Numbered from the stretch's first letter, positions 26,224 through 36,112 are shown. The stretch: DNA of 64,000 bases from Thermoplasmata archaeon (GCA_021796385.1 JAJYXQ010000030.1:60607-124606); one strand, 5' to 3'. Numbers and translations are program-made. Notes: generated by a model not told the origin, from the letters alone.

Positions 26224-28899
26224 ATGAGCGGCGCGAACCAAGGACCTGCGGTGAGCCAGTGGCAGTCAAGGGGCCAAAAATACCTGATCTATGATGCCGG
26301 ACTTGTGGAAGGAGTGGACCCTGAACGCTTGGCTCGCAGACCCATGGTTCAGAAAATCCTCCTTGAGAACCTGCTTCGTCATACGACGCCGGGGTCTCCC
26401 GAGTGGGAGTCGATCCTGAACCTTGCCAACGGCAACCGGAGCGGACCCAAGGAGAGCCTTCCCTTCTATCCTTCTCGGGTGCTTCTTCAGGACTTCACCG
26501 GAGTGCCGGTGATCGTGGACCTGACTTCTATGCGGGATGCGGCGGTGCGGGCAAACCGCGACCCCCACCAGATCGATTCCTCGGTCCGAATGGACCTGAT
26601 CATCGACCATTCGGTTCAGGTGGATAGTTACGGACATACGGATTCCTTGCAACGGAATGTCGAAAGGGAGTACGAGCGGAATACCGAGCGTTATGCCTTC
26701 CTCAAGTGGGCCCAGAAGGCCTTTCCCCGGTTGCGGGTCATGCCCCCAGGGAATGGGATCTGTCACCAGGTAAATCTCGAGTACCTTGCGTCGGTCGTGA
26801 CCACGGAAGATGGAGTGGCGTACCCGGACACGCTCATTGGGACGGATTCCCACACCACCATGGTGAACGGGCTCGGTGTCCTCGGATGGGGAGTGGGCGG
26901 GATCGAGGCGGAGGCCGTCATGCTGGGCGAACCGTACAGCGTCGACTTCCCAGAAGTGGTGGGAGTTCGTTTGGAGGGGACGCCCCGGCCCGGTGTAACG
27001 GCCACCGATATCGTCCTCACGGTCACCCGTCTATTGCGGAAGATCGGCGTCGTGAACCGCTTCGTCGAGTTCTATGGGCCGGGACTTGCCGGTCTGTCGG
27101 TTCCGGATCGGGCCACGGTATCGAACATGTGCCCGGAGTACGGGGCTACGGCCAGCTTTTTCCCCGTCGATGAGCGCACCATTTCCTACCTCCTCGCCAC
27201 GGGGCGCAGCGCCAACCATGTCCGTCTGGTCGAAGACTATGCTCGTCGGCTCGGAATGTGGCGGGACGCGAGTACTCCATCTCCCGAGTTCGACCAAGAG
27301 GTCGTGGTGCGTTTGGATGAAATAGAACCTGTGATGGCAGGTCCCCGGAATCCGGAGGAGGCCCGATCACTTCCCGAGATACCCGCTTCCTTCAGGGAAG
27401 CACTCGCCGCTTATCGGAAAGATCACCCGTCCAATGGTGGAGGAGGGCACGAACGGTCGTCCGACGGTCGGATCGCCATTGCTGCAATCACGAGTTGCAC
27501 CAACACATCGAATCCATCGGTCATGGTGGCAGCCGGTCTTCTTGCCCGACGGGCGTTGGAGCTCGGGCTGCGGGTGGACCCCTTCGTCAAAACGTCCTTG
27601 GCGCCGGGCTCCAAGGTCGTCACAGCATACCTCGAACGAGCGAAGCTGCTCGAGCCCCTGGCCCGGCTGGGCTTCGCCGTAGTAGGATACGGTTGCACCA
27701 CCTGCATTGGCAACAGTGGCCCATTGTCTCCCCACGCTGCCCAGGCTGTCGAGCAACAGGATGCCTACCTGGTCGCCGTGCTTAGCGGAAACCGGAACTT
27801 CGAGGCCAGGGTGCACAATCAGGTCCGGGCCAACTACTTGGCTTCTCCACCACTCGTTGTCGCAGCGGCGCTTGCTGGCCGGATTGACATTGACCTGTCC
27901 CGGGATCCGATCGGGATAGGGAGCGAGGGCAAGCCCGTCTTCCTCAGGGACATCTGGCCCAAGGACGAAGACATCCGAACGCACCTCGAAGGAGCAATGA
28001 CCACGGATATGTTCGCCAAGACCTATGTAGAGTCGTATTCGGGCGGAGCCTTGTGGGAAAACCTCCATCTCCCGGAGGGGCCAACCTACCCGTGGAAGCC
28101 GGATTCAACGTATCTGCAGGAGGTTCCCTTCTTCTCGCGTCCACGTCCCATCGAGGTGGCCGCAGGCGGTACATTGTTTGACAATGCCCGTGCCCTCGCA
28201 CTTTTAGGAGACAACGTCTCGACCGATCATATCTCACCCGCAGGTGAAATCCCGAAGGACAGTCCGGCCGGAAGGTACCTGACCGATCACGGCGTCCCGT
28301 TTACGGAGTTCAACACCTACGGAGCACGGCGGGGCAACTTTGAGGTGATGGTCCGGGGCACATTTGCGAACACTCGGCTCCGGAACTACCTTGTGGAGGG
28401 GAAAGACGGAGGATGGTCCCGCCACTTGCCCGAGGGTCCGGTCGAGAGCATCTTCGATGTCTCCCAAAAGTACCTCCGGGAGGGCACGCCACTCATCGTC
28501 CTCGCTGGGAAACGATATGGTCAGGGCAGTTCCCGCGATTGGGCCGCCAAGGGACCACTCCTCTTAGGCGTCCGTGCCGTCATTGCAGAGAGCTATGAAC
28601 GGATCCATAGAAGCAATCTCGCCGGCATGGGGATCCTCCCGTTCCAGTTCGTGGATGGCCAAAGTTGGAAATCCTTGGGTCTCACAGGGACAGAGCGCTT
28701 TACCCTTCGCTTGTCCCAAGACCATCTGACAGTGGGGGCGGAAGTCCAAGTGCTGGCCACTGGAAACGGGCCCGAAAAGCGATTCCCGGTCCGTTTGCGC
28801 CTCAATAGCGCGGTCGAACTCGAGTACGCCCGGTATGGTGGAGTGCTTCCTTACGCACTGGGCAAGAAGCTCTCAAGCGAGAAGGCTAATGTCGCGTAA
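26224..28899 (+). CDS. acnA: Aconitate hydratase
   Basis: An 891-residue 4Fe-4S enzyme of the citric acid cycle (citrate to isocitrate), AcnA/IRP-type with fused swivel domain. Cluster ligands are Cys425 in SCTNTSNPSV and Cys491 and Cys494 in YGCTTCIGNSGPL. Other signatures: LIGTDSHTTMVNGLGVLGWG, LSGNRNFEARVH, GDNVSTDHISPAG and GQGSSRDWAAKGP. Length is normal for AcnA. ATG at 26224 is 32 bases after the S53 stop. Its last 27 bases overlap the convergent nitrilase gene. A stand-alone enzyme in this window; no other cycle genes adjoin. Confidence 0.95.
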   Translation: MSGANQGPAVSQWQSRGQKYLIYDAGLVEGVDPERLARRPMVQKILLENLLRHTTPGSPEWESILNLANGNRSGPKESLPFYPSRVLLQDFTGVPVIVDLTSMRDAAVRANRDPHQIDSSVRMDLIIDHSVQVDSYGHTDSLQRNVEREYERNTERYAFLKWAQKAFPRLRVMPPGNGICHQVNLEYLASVVTTEDGVAYPDTLIGTDSHTTMVNGLGVLGWGVGGIEAEAVMLGEPYSVDFPEVVGVRLEGTPRPGVTATDIVLTVTRLLRKIGVVNRFVEFYGPGLAGLSVPDRATVSNMCPEYGATASFFPVDERTISYLLATGRSANHVRLVEDYARRLGMWRDASTPSPEFDQEVVVRLDEIEPVMAGPRNPEEARSLPEIPASFREALAAYRKDHPSNGGGGHERSSDGRIAIAAITSCTNTSNPSVMVAAGLLARRALELGLRVDPFVKTSLAPGSKVVTAYLERAKLLEPLARLGFAVVGYGCTTCIGNSGPLSPHAAQAVEQQDAYLVAVLSGNRNFEARVHNQVRANYLASPPLVVAAALAGRIDIDLSRDPIGIGSEGKPVFLRDIWPKDEDIRTHLEGAMTTDMFAKTYVESYSGGALWENLHLPEGPTYPWKPDSTYLQEVPFFSRPRPIEVAAGGTLFDNARALALLGDNVSTDHISPAGEIPKDSPAGRYLTDHGVPFTEFNTYGARRGNFEVMVRGTFANTRLRNYLVEGKDGGWSRHLPEGPVESIFDVSQKYLREGTPLIVLAGKRYGQGSSRDWAAKGPLLLGVRAVIAESYERIHRSNLAGMGILPFQFVDGQSWKSLGLTGTERFTLRLSQDHLTVGAEVQVLATGNGPEKRFPVRLRLNSAVELEYARYGGVLPYALGKKLSSEKANVA

Positions 28900-29664
28900 G
28901 ACCGGGCGCGAGGGTCGATAGCGGGAGTACTCCTCAAGGGGCAGCTCGTACTCGAGTATTCTCTGCCCCTCCGGGAGAGGATGTACGGCAGGATCGAGCG
29001 GTTCTCCCCGGGGATCACAGAACGTGGACCCCCCATCGAACACCATTGAGTCCTCAACTCCGACCCGGTTGACGTAAGCGAACCCGGTAGCGTTCTCGAT
29101 CGCTCGGGCCGGGATCAGCTTTGCGAACAGAGAGCGGGACGTCACAGGGGAAGCCGAAATGGCCAAGAGCAGCTCTGCACCCTGTAGGGCAAGCTTCCGG
29201 GCCACTTCGGGAAAGAAGACTTCGTAGCAGATGAGCGCTCCAATCCGGCCAAAGGGGGTCTTCAATACTTGTGCTGAGTCGGCGGGAGTGAACTGGAGAC
29301 CCTCCTCGAACGGGCCGAAGTTGGGAAGGTATCGCTTCCCGCTGACTTGTACCTCTCCGGTAGGTCCCACAAGTATCGCGGCGTTCCATATCTCACCCTT
29401 CCGTGCGGGGCTCTCGAATGGGGCGCCGGCAAGAATCCACTTGTCCTGCCGTCGAGCGATCTCCGCCAATGTGGAGAGCTCCTTGCTTCCCTGGCGAAGG
29501 GCCAGACGATGAAGCGAATCCCCAAGTGAGTATCCGGTGAGGAAGAGTTCCGGGAAGGCCACGAGGTCGGCGGTCGGAACCTGGCTGACGACCCCTTCGA
29601 GTGCGCAGAGGTTCTCTGCAACCCGGCGTGGGCGGGGTTTCACTTCTGCTAGCGCCAGCCGCAT
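28873..29664 (-). CDS. Carbon-nitrogen hydrolase (nitrilase superfamily)
   Basis: A 263-residue cytoplasmic amidohydrolase. The Glu-Lys-Cys catalytic triad is visible: Glu39 in VAFPELFLTGYS, Lys110 in SGKRYLPNFGPFEEG and Cys146 in GALICYEVFFPE. Substrates of the family include omega-amides, N-carbamoyl compounds and NAD synthetase glutamine; none can be chosen here. The ATG at 29664 overlaps the stop of the upstream membrane gene by one base (TAATG), so the pair is an operon; a longer frame to 29949 lies inside that gene. The 3' end overlaps acnA on the other strand by 27 bases. Confidence 0.85.
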   Translation of the reverse strand: MRLALAEVKPRPRRVAENLCALEGVVSQVPTADLVAFPELFLTGYSLGDSLHRLALRQGSKELSTLAEIARRQDKWILAGAPFESPARKGEIWNAAILVGPTGEVQVSGKRYLPNFGPFEEGLQFTPADSAQVLKTPFGRIGALICYEVFFPEVARKLALQGAELLLAISASPVTSRSLFAKLIPARAIENATGFAYVNRVGVEDSMVFDGGSTFCDPRGEPLDPAVHPLPEGQRILEYELPLEEYSRYRPSRPVLRDISLLA

Positions 29665-30086
29665 TACCGGAAGTGCTGCCGTACCGCCAGCAAATAGACG
29701 TAGAGAACAAGGAGCGAAAGGAAGATGTAGCTGAACGGAACCTTGAAGAAGAAGAGATAGACCTCTCCCAGAGTGATCGCTGCGATGCAGACCCAAAGGG
29801 ACCAGGCCTCCTGGTGCCAAAGCCCCATCGCGATAGACACGATGGCGGCACCACCAATGGCAAGGATGACTCCCGTGAGCGGCCCGGCATGGATCACGTA
29901 CTGGTTCAGGAACTGGACGAGCGATGATTGGGCAAGGGAACCTATCCAAGGTGAGAAGATATAGATGAGCCCGAGCGCCAGCGCAGCCGCCCCGATGATT
30001 CCCATCAGTATCGCGAGGATGGCCACAAACACCGGCATGTCCTCGTCCGGGTCATGATAAGCGGGCTGCCGCGAATAGGCCTGCAC
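29664..30086 (-). CDS. Four-helix membrane protein, unrecognised
   Basis: A 140-residue protein with four hydrophobic segments (about residues 17-42, 62-82, 86-105 and 110-135) and almost no loops. No family recognised. The GTG at 30086 is placed ~30 bases after a TATA-like ggatatagg (30113-30121, minus strand); the ATG at 30038 would begin right at helix 1 and is an alternative. It is translationally coupled to the nitrilase (TAATG). Confidence 0.55.
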   Translation of the reverse strand: MQAYSRQPAYHDPDEDMPVFVAILAILMGIIGAAALALGLIYIFSPWIGSLAQSSLVQFLNQYVIHAGPLTGVILAIGGAAIVSIAMGLWHQEAWSLWVCIAAITLGEVYLFFFKVPFSYIFLSLLVLYVYLLAVRQHFR

Positions 30087-30311
30087 TTCCCTATGGGAAT
30101 AGAGGGCTTCGCCTATATCCTTTCGGGTGGAGTTCCGGAGTTACGGGTGGACCCTGAAACGGAGGGACCGACCGTTAAGGCGGCCAAGCGGACCTGCCAC
30201 GGGGGGACCAAAACAGGCAATCGCTGAATTGGCGCCCGCCGAGTGGGGAAAATCGCTCGTGGAATCCCTTAATACCCGGAAGTCCTAACCCTGCGAGGAG
30301 AGGAACAAACC
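30087..30311. promoter_or_regulatory. Divergent intergenic region with promoters
   Basis: For the rightward M20 gene, ccttaatacc (30267-30276) is a TATA-like box and gaggagagg (30295-30303) a strong ribosome site eight bases before the TTG at 30312. For the leftward membrane protein, the ggatatagg box (30113-30121) is at the right distance. I see no tRNA or other RNA gene in the ~140 bases between them. Confidence 0.5.
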
Positions 30312-31397
30312 TTGGTCAAGCGTCAGACGGTCGACATGCTCACCGAGCTGATAGGGATTGCTTCAGACGTCTCCTCCAACAAGCGGGAGATCATCGATTA
30401 CGTGCAGTACTTCGCGGACCGATTGCGGATGACCACTTCGACCCACGGGAGTTCCGCTGCCCCGGCCATTTTGGCCGAGTATGGGGAGCGAGGCGTGCTC
30501 TTTTCCGGTCATCTCGATACCCCTCCGATCGGCGATTTCTGGAACTTCTCTCAGGGACAGATCGCTTCTGGCCGAATGTACGGTCGCGGAGCATCGGATA
30601 TGAAGGGGAGCATCGTTGCGATGCTCCAAGCGGCCCAGGACCTGGTCCACCGCAAGATCCCCGTTGCGCTCGCCTTCACCACCGATGAGGAGACTACGAT
30701 GGCAGGTGCGACTAGCCTTGCCAAGACGCTCACCGTCCGTCGTGCGCGCGCGATCGTAATCGGAGAACCTACAGCCCTTCGGGTCGGCTACTCAGAGAAA
30801 GGGGTGCTCGATGTTGCAATCGAGACGAAGGGCAAGGCGGCCCACGGGGCGATGCCTCAGCTTGGGGATAACGCCATCACCAAGATGATGCGACTCTTGA
30901 AGGCCCTTGAGAGCTTCAAGGGGCGGGTCGAACACTCCGAAATGGGCCGGGTCACATTGAACCCCGCGGTCATTTCTGGTGGAACTCGGGTCAATGTCGT
31001 CCCTTCACGCTGCACCACGGAGGTCGACGTCCGCTTTCCCCCGCCTTACACACCGGAGTCCTTGACCCGGGAGCTCGACGAACACCTGCATCGGATCAAG
31101 ACACCGTACACCCTAAGACAGATCGTGAGCATGCCTGCTTTGCACATCGACCCTAACTCCGAACATATCCGGGCGATGGTCGATGTGGCGGGGACAGAAC
31201 GCACCGTCCTTGCGCATGCCTCGGAAGCCGTGCATTACCTTCCGGTCAACCCGCACGTAGTGATCTTTGGAGCAGGCTCAGAGGAACTGGCCCACCAAAC
31301 GAACGAGTATGTCAAGATCGAGGCAGTGATGCGTGCCTCTGAAATCTACAAGAAGTTTGCCCAGCGGCTTTCTGCCTCCAAGCCTTCGAAGAAGTAG
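30312..31397 (+). CDS. M20-family metallopeptidase (ArgE/DapE/LysK-like)
   Basis: A 361-residue zinc amidohydrolase/peptidase. Metal ligands and catalytic residues: His67 and Asp69 in FSGHLDTPP, Asp96 in YGRGASDMKG, Glu126-Glu127 in FTTDEETTMAG, and GEPTALRVGYSEKG; the dimerisation domain starts with KAAHGAMPQLGDNAI. Family members deacylate acetylornithine, succinyl-diaminopimelate or LysW-linked lysine, or act as dipeptidases; the neighbourhood gives no biosynthetic partner, so the substrate is open. A TTG start is supported by the strong GAGGAGAGG site upstream. A terminator hairpin follows immediately. Confidence 0.85.
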   Translation: MVKRQTVDMLTELIGIASDVSSNKREIIDYVQYFADRLRMTTSTHGSSAAPAILAEYGERGVLFSGHLDTPPIGDFWNFSQGQIASGRMYGRGASDMKGSIVAMLQAAQDLVHRKIPVALAFTTDEETTMAGATSLAKTLTVRRARAIVIGEPTALRVGYSEKGVLDVAIETKGKAAHGAMPQLGDNAITKMMRLLKALESFKGRVEHSEMGRVTLNPAVISGGTRVNVVPSRCTTEVDVRFPPPYTPESLTRELDEHLHRIKTPYTLRQIVSMPALHIDPNSEHIRAMVDVAGTERTVLAHASEAVHYLPVNPHVVIFGAGSEELAHQTNEYVKIEAVMRASEIYKKFAQRLSASKPSKK

Positions 31398-31426
31398 TTG
31401 CCCCCTTCCTCTCTGGGAAGGGGCAA
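31398..31426. terminator. Bidirectional terminator hairpin
   Basis: ttgcccccttcc (31398-31409) pairs with ggaaggggcaa (31416-31426; one bulged C) and is followed by ttctttggttt. It begins right at the M20 stop and lies 11 bases from the stop of the convergent surface protein gene, so it can serve both. Confidence 0.6.
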
Positions 31427-31436
31427 GTTCTTTGGT

Positions 31437-34400
31437 TTACTCTTCGTCGTCGTCTTTTTCTTCAGCCGGCTTGGACTTCTCCTTGCCGGAGTCTTCCTTG
31501 GTCGCCTTTCCCTTCGATTCCTTCTTAGGGGAAGTACCGCCCATCTTGCGGCGCCGGTAGACCAGGATGACGATGGCCAAGATCACGACCACAGCCACGA
31601 CGATCGCAGCGACCTCAAGGTAGAAGGTCAGGGGGTTCTGGTTGATTGTGATCAGGGTGTGGGCCACGTTTGCCTTGTTGCTGTACTGTCCCGAGAACTC
31701 ATTTGAAGCGCTTGCATTCGCCCAGAGCTCCAGTGACCCCGTAGGTCCACTTGGAGTGTAGGTTATCTCAGCCCTCCACGTCTGGTTAGCCTTTATTGAT
31801 GGTACAGTGCCCGTGTAGGTAGCGCTCGAATTTACGACACCCTTGGTGTAACCGAACCATTTGACCGAGGCCGGAGAGCCTCCGATGTTAACCCGGTTCG
31901 TTCCCTCCGGGTTCGTAAGATAGAATGCCATGGTGACATTGTTCGCGGTTGAGGTCTTGTACCCCGTGTTGTTCACATTCACCCAGATGGTATAAGAAGT
32001 CCCTTCGGTCATCGTGGAGGGCGCTGTGAGGTTCCCGACGGTGAGGATGGGGCGCACGGTCAAGTTCTGAGCCACGGTGACAGGGTACGTGGAATTGGCC
32101 TTGTTACCGGCCAAGTCTGTCACGTTAAGGGTGAAATTGTACGTGGCTGTGGAGGAAGGGAGGTAAAGACCCACAACTTGAGCCGAGGTTGCGTTCCAGT
32201 AGCAGGCCTTCGTCGCATTCATGTGACAACTGGACACATTGGCGCCGGCTGTATTGACCACGCGCCAGCTATAGAAATTCAGCGAACCATTGTGAGGATC
32301 GTAGCTGTACTTGTCAAGGAGCTTGACCATGACAGTCCCATTCTTGTTCTCTACAAGACCGCCGGTGATGTTCTTACCAGCGGAGTTCTGGACGCTTCCA
32401 ATCGCAACAGGTTTCTCGGTGTCGTTCACGAGAACGTAAAGCGTCGTGTTCGCCCGGTTTCCTCCAGCATCCCAGACCACGAGCGAGATCGTGTACACCC
32501 ATCCCACCAAGTGAAGTGCGACTCCGCCGATGGTGACGTTGTTGGAATAGTAATGGCCCGCTCCATTGAACTGGAACGAGAAGTTGCTGAAGACATTCGC
32601 GTTCTGCCCGACCGTATAGTTTACGACTTTGTAGGCCTTGTAGGATGAAATGTTCCAGGCGGCGACTGATATGTTTCCGGGAAGTTGGCTCGGAGGAACG
32701 GTGGGTGCAATCGTATCGTTGCTGCCTGTTGCATTGAACTGCAAGACCCGGCTCCAGTTGACATAAACGTACGGAATCCCATTGGCAGATTGCACGTGCG
32801 TGTCGTTCAGGCTAATCTTGGCAGTCGGATTCTCGCTTGACACGTAGATCGTGAAGTTGGTCGTGTTCTTGTTCCCGCCGCTCGCCACGATCGTTAGTCG
32901 ACCATGATATTCTCCCCCAGTTGCGAAGGTGTAGTTCGTGGTGGCGTTACGGGTGTTAATATTGAACGAGCCGCTCGGCCCGGTAAGGTTCCAGAGGTAG
33001 GCCGTGATGTTCATTGTGGGAGGAACGCGGGAGTGGGAGGCGGTCAAGGTGATGCTCTTCGCGCTCCCCACCACTACCGTATAGTTGTTGAGGGTCTTGT
33101 TGAGGATGTTCTTTTCCGAGAATGCGAAGTTCGTGCTTGAGACATTCACAATGGCCGAGACATTCTCGATCTTGTAGATGGTGAAGTTCGCATAGCCGAT
33201 CGAATGGGCGTACGGGTGGGTGGTCAAGGAAAAGCTGGTCCAAAGTCGCCCGAGAGTACCCTTAGGCCCGGCTGCGGTGAGATTTGAGTTCGGTGGGGCA
33301 GCGGTATTGTTCTTCAGGACATATCCCTGAGGTAAATTCACAGTGTAGTTCATCGACTGGCTGTCAGAGGGGTAACTGAATCCCATGCTCAGAGTGTAGG
33401 AAGAGTAGTTGGCCTTCAGCGCCTTGGACAGGTTATACGTCGCCGCGGTCGAGTATGAGTATCCGTTCGAGCTGGTATAGGAGAGAGGACCAGAGGCAGC
33501 AGGATTCGAGTGGGTCGATGTGTAGGCCTTGTTGTCAAGGAAGGGTGTGCCGTTCACAGAGAGGCCGTAGGATTCAGCAGGGAAGATTGGGCCGTTGTTT
33601 GTCAGCCACTGAGAGAACGCGGCATAATTGGCCGTTGAGAAAGTAAGTTCACTGTTGTTGAAATCCAATCCCAGTTGAGCCCAGAGGTTCCCAATGCTTG
33701 CATTGGGAAGTTGAGAGAACACTCCACTCGAGTTCAGGATCGCAGAGCTGGAGACCGTGACCTTGGAAAAGTTAGAACCAAAATCAAGGGTCGTCGAATA
33801 TTTCTCCGAAGGCCCAGGAACAGACGATGGATTGAACTCTACGGTAGGCTTGGTCGGGCTCACTGTCAAACTATGGAAGGAGGAATTGTACCCCCGGGGG
33901 GATAGGAAGGCAACGAACGTCTGGTTACCTCCCTTCGTGCCAAGTCCTGCGGAGTAAAGCCCCGATTGGTAGTATGTGCTCCCGGTAGAGGGCCAGAACG
34001 AACTGTAGACTTGGTGCGTGGTGGCATCCCAAATTGTGATGTTCGATCCGGTCCCGTTGAGAACGCCGGTCGGGGTCATGAAGTTCCCCCACAGGAGGTA
34101 ATCAGAGATGGTGATGTTCCGCGTCACGCTCGCGCTGTTGATGTCTACCGAAGTGTAATTGTAGCGAGGCAGGTTAAAACTGTTCGAGCCAAGCCCCGTA
34201 GTGAACAATGTCCAAGTTCCCATCGGGACATTCTTCAAAGTGTACGTGGCCGTGGTGGTAGTGTAGGTTGCGGTCAACGCGCCGGAACTGGAAACCGAGA
34301 TGGTCGTGTTCGCCAGTGTAGGTGTGGATACAGGACCTGCTGTGCTCGACCAAGTGCTGAACGTAGCGCCGGTACAGGCATTCGCCACGATCGGATAGGT

Positions 34401-35105
34401 GCCCGCCGTCACGTTCTTGATGGTCTGACCATTGAGGTACTGTGCGCCATTGAAGGTGATCGAGCAGCTTGTGGGGGACGTGTTCACCGTGATGTTGTAC
34501 GTTGTCCCCAAGGGGTTTGCTCCCGAGGGACTTGAGACGGGAACTTGGGAGATAGGGTTAACGAAGAGTCCAGGCGCTGTAACGGCTGTGGTGGCAATCG
34601 GATTGTTGGGAAAGGCTGGGTTGATCAGAGATACCCGATAACTTGCACCAGGAACGACCCCGTTAAGGGTACCCGTGAGCGTCGAGGTGGACTGAACTAC
34701 ACTGATTCCAGGATAACTTGCGTACACCGTCGCGCCCGAGGGCTGACCCAAGCTGACCGAGATACCAGTGGAGTTCGAGGGAGTGGCGTACCAAATGCTG
34801 CTCGGAGTGATCGTCAGCTGTTGGGGCGGCATGTAGACCTGCCACCATCCCGCACCGAGAACCGGACAGTTTGCGGTATCAAATACGACAGACCCACCGT
34901 TGGTCGGGGCCTGGCAAGACTGTCCCGTCGCGGAATTTGTGAGCGTGAAATTGAGCCAGTTTGGAGGCGTGCCCGGTGTCGTCATCTGGACCTGCACCGT
35001 CAACGAGTAGCTTGTCGAACTCGTCGCAGCGACACTAGGTAGGACACTTACAAGGAGCAGAGCAGTCAGCGCAATCAGGGGACTCAGCTGCGTCGTCCGA
35101 TTCAT
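31437..35105 (-). CDS. Large N-glycosylated surface protein (S-layer-like)
   Basis: A 1222-residue exported protein. A cleavable-type signal peptide (RTTQLSPLIALTALLLVSVLPSVAA) is followed by ~1130 extracellular residues very rich in Asn, Ser and Thr with dozens of N-x-S/T sequons, several PKD/CARDB-like beta domains (GGEYHGRLTIVASGG, LAGNKANSTYPVTV, a CARDB-like NVNNTGYKTSTANNVTMAF), one membrane helix (about 1165-1187) and a highly charged Lys/Glu tail ending EEKDDDEE. Size, glycosylation and a single C-terminal anchor fit an S-layer or major surface glycoprotein; no specific family is recognised. ATG at 35105, ribosome site GGGTGA nine bases before it, TATA box at 35147-35156. Confidence 0.8.
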   Translation of the reverse strand: MNRTTQLSPLIALTALLLVSVLPSVAATSSTSYSLTVQVQMTTPGTPPNWLNFTLTNSATGQSCQAPTNGGSVVFDTANCPVLGAGWWQVYMPPQQLTITPSSIWYATPSNSTGISVSLGQPSGATVYASYPGISVVQSTSTLTGTLNGVVPGASYRVSLINPAFPNNPIATTAVTAPGLFVNPISQVPVSSPSGANPLGTTYNITVNTSPTSCSITFNGAQYLNGQTIKNVTAGTYPIVANACTGATFSTWSSTAGPVSTPTLANTTISVSSSGALTATYTTTTATYTLKNVPMGTWTLFTTGLGSNSFNLPRYNYTSVDINSASVTRNITISDYLLWGNFMTPTGVLNGTGSNITIWDATTHQVYSSFWPSTGSTYYQSGLYSAGLGTKGGNQTFVAFLSPRGYNSSFHSLTVSPTKPTVEFNPSSVPGPSEKYSTTLDFGSNFSKVTVSSSAILNSSGVFSQLPNASIGNLWAQLGLDFNNSELTFSTANYAAFSQWLTNNGPIFPAESYGLSVNGTPFLDNKAYTSTHSNPAASGPLSYTSSNGYSYSTAATYNLSKALKANYSSYTLSMGFSYPSDSQSMNYTVNLPQGYVLKNNTAAPPNSNLTAAGPKGTLGRLWTSFSLTTHPYAHSIGYANFTIYKIENVSAIVNVSSTNFAFSEKNILNKTLNNYTVVVGSAKSITLTASHSRVPPTMNITAYLWNLTGPSGSFNINTRNATTNYTFATGGEYHGRLTIVASGGNKNTTNFTIYVSSENPTAKISLNDTHVQSANGIPYVYVNWSRVLQFNATGSNDTIAPTVPPSQLPGNISVAAWNISSYKAYKVVNYTVGQNANVFSNFSFQFNGAGHYYSNNVTIGGVALHLVGWVYTISLVVWDAGGNRANTTLYVLVNDTEKPVAIGSVQNSAGKNITGGLVENKNGTVMVKLLDKYSYDPHNGSLNFYSWRVVNTAGANVSSCHMNATKACYWNATSAQVVGLYLPSSTATYNFTLNVTDLAGNKANSTYPVTVAQNLTVRPILTVGNLTAPSTMTEGTSYTIWVNVNNTGYKTSTANNVTMAFYLTNPEGTNRVNIGGSPASVKWFGYTKGVVNSSATYTGTVPSIKANQTWRAEITYTPSGPTGSLELWANASASNEFSGQYSNKANVAHTLITINQNPLTFYLEVAAIVVAVVVILAIVILVYRRRKMGGTSPKKESKGKATKEDSGKEKSKPAEEKDDDEE

Positions 35106-35146
35106 TTCTTTTCACCCGATGAGGCGGCGCGGCTACATAGTAGCCC

Positions 35147-35156
35147 TTAATATAGT
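35147..35156. promoter_or_regulatory. Shared divergent TATA box (surface protein / eS17)
   Basis: cttaatatag reads ctatattaag on the other strand. It lies 23-32 bases before the eS17 ATG (35179), giving a leaderless mRNA, and 42-51 bases before the surface-protein ATG (35105), giving a short leader with a ribosome site. It is the only AT-rich element in the gap. Confidence 0.55.
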
Positions 35157-35178
35157 TTTGGACTCTCGCCCGGGCGTC

Positions 35179-35433
35179 ATGGGGAACATCCGGCAAACCT
35201 ACATCAAACGCGTCGCGGTCGAACTCGTTCAGAACCACCCGGAGGCCTTCAGCGCCGACTTCGCTGCGAACAGGGTCAAGGTGCTCGAGTTGACCGATCT
35301 CGCCATGGATACTGGGGATGGAAAGAAGAAGATCCTCTACAAGAAGCTCGTGAACCGAGTAGCCGGTTACGTCACGAGATACCATCGCACTCAGCAACGC
35401 AAGATCGCGGATACCGCGATCATTCAGTCATAG
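35179..35433 (+). CDS. rps17e: Ribosomal protein eS17
   Basis: An 84-residue small-subunit protein. MGNIRQTYIKRVAVELVQNH opens as in archaeal eS17, followed by FSADFAANRVKVLELTD and KKLVNRVAGYVTRYHR. The ATG at 35179 is the family start; a longer frame from 35119 runs through the TATA box and is not used. The last 10 bases overlap the convergent aIF6 gene. Confidence 0.93.
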   Translation: MGNIRQTYIKRVAVELVQNHPEAFSADFAANRVKVLELTDLAMDTGDGKKKILYKKLVNRVAGYVTRYHRTQQRKIADTAIIQS

Positions 35434-36089
35434 ACCGAAAGCCCGTCCTCGATGTGGATGAGCTCCACCGGGGTCGTGCGATTTCCGGCTATAATCCCTT
35501 GGCTATTGGCAACGACGCACGCCCCGACCAAGGGATTGCCAAAGTTCGCCGTGGTCTTATGCACCGGTACTTGAAGGGCATTGCGGAGCACCTCGATCTC
35601 ATGCGAAGTGCTCGCCGGGTGAACGAGCACGCCCTTGTTCGTCGCGACCGCTGTCTTCGCCACGGTACCCTCGCCGGCAATCGTGGCAGAAGTGGCCTTC
35701 ACGCCGAGCGCAGACTCTATCTGTTCGATCTCCGACGAAGAGTAACCCGGGTGAACGACCGCCCCGAAATCGTTGGATAGGATGTTGTTCCCCAAAGCAT
35801 TGAGCCGCGTGGGCATAACCACGACAGGGGTGTATCTTCGGAGCTGCTCGACATCGCGGTCTTCTATCTCGTCCGTGACGATTATCCCATGACTGTTCAT
35901 CGCGGCAAGTGCCCCTGCGAGGTCCCCGCTACCGATAGTCGCCGGTACGACCGGGGCGTTCAGCCACCGTGCCACGTGTGTTTTCTCGTGGGAAGAAAAC
36001 GTGGCCGGAACGATGACAAGACGATCGCTCGCTTTGACGTAGACTCCTACGTAGGGACTGCCCAAGAACGATGCCTTTCCAATCGGCAA
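35424..36089 (-). CDS. eif6: Translation initiation factor aIF6
   Basis: A 221-residue anti-association factor that binds the large ribosomal subunit and blocks premature joining. Five-fold pseudo-symmetric repeats are visible, for example GSPYVGVYVKASDRLVIVP, GSGDLAGALAAMNSHGIIV, NNILSNDFGAVVHPGYS, KTAVATNKGVLVHPAST and NPLVGACVVANSQGIIAG. The TTG at 36089 is chosen because gggaggt (36101-36107, minus strand) is a strong ribosome site ~11 bases before it and the residues that follow match the family start. Last gene of the conserved archaeal operon eS19 - PDCD5 - eL39 - eL31 - aIF6. Confidence 0.94.
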   Translation of the reverse strand: MPIGKASFLGSPYVGVYVKASDRLVIVPATFSSHEKTHVARWLNAPVVPATIGSGDLAGALAAMNSHGIIVTDEIEDRDVEQLRRYTPVVVMPTRLNALGNNILSNDFGAVVHPGYSSSEIEQIESALGVKATSATIAGEGTVAKTAVATNKGVLVHPASTSHEIEVLRNALQVPVHKTTANFGNPLVGACVVANSQGIIAGNRTTPVELIHIEDGLSVYD

Positions 36090-36112
36090 GACGAAGCGAC
36101 CTCCCTTTCCGG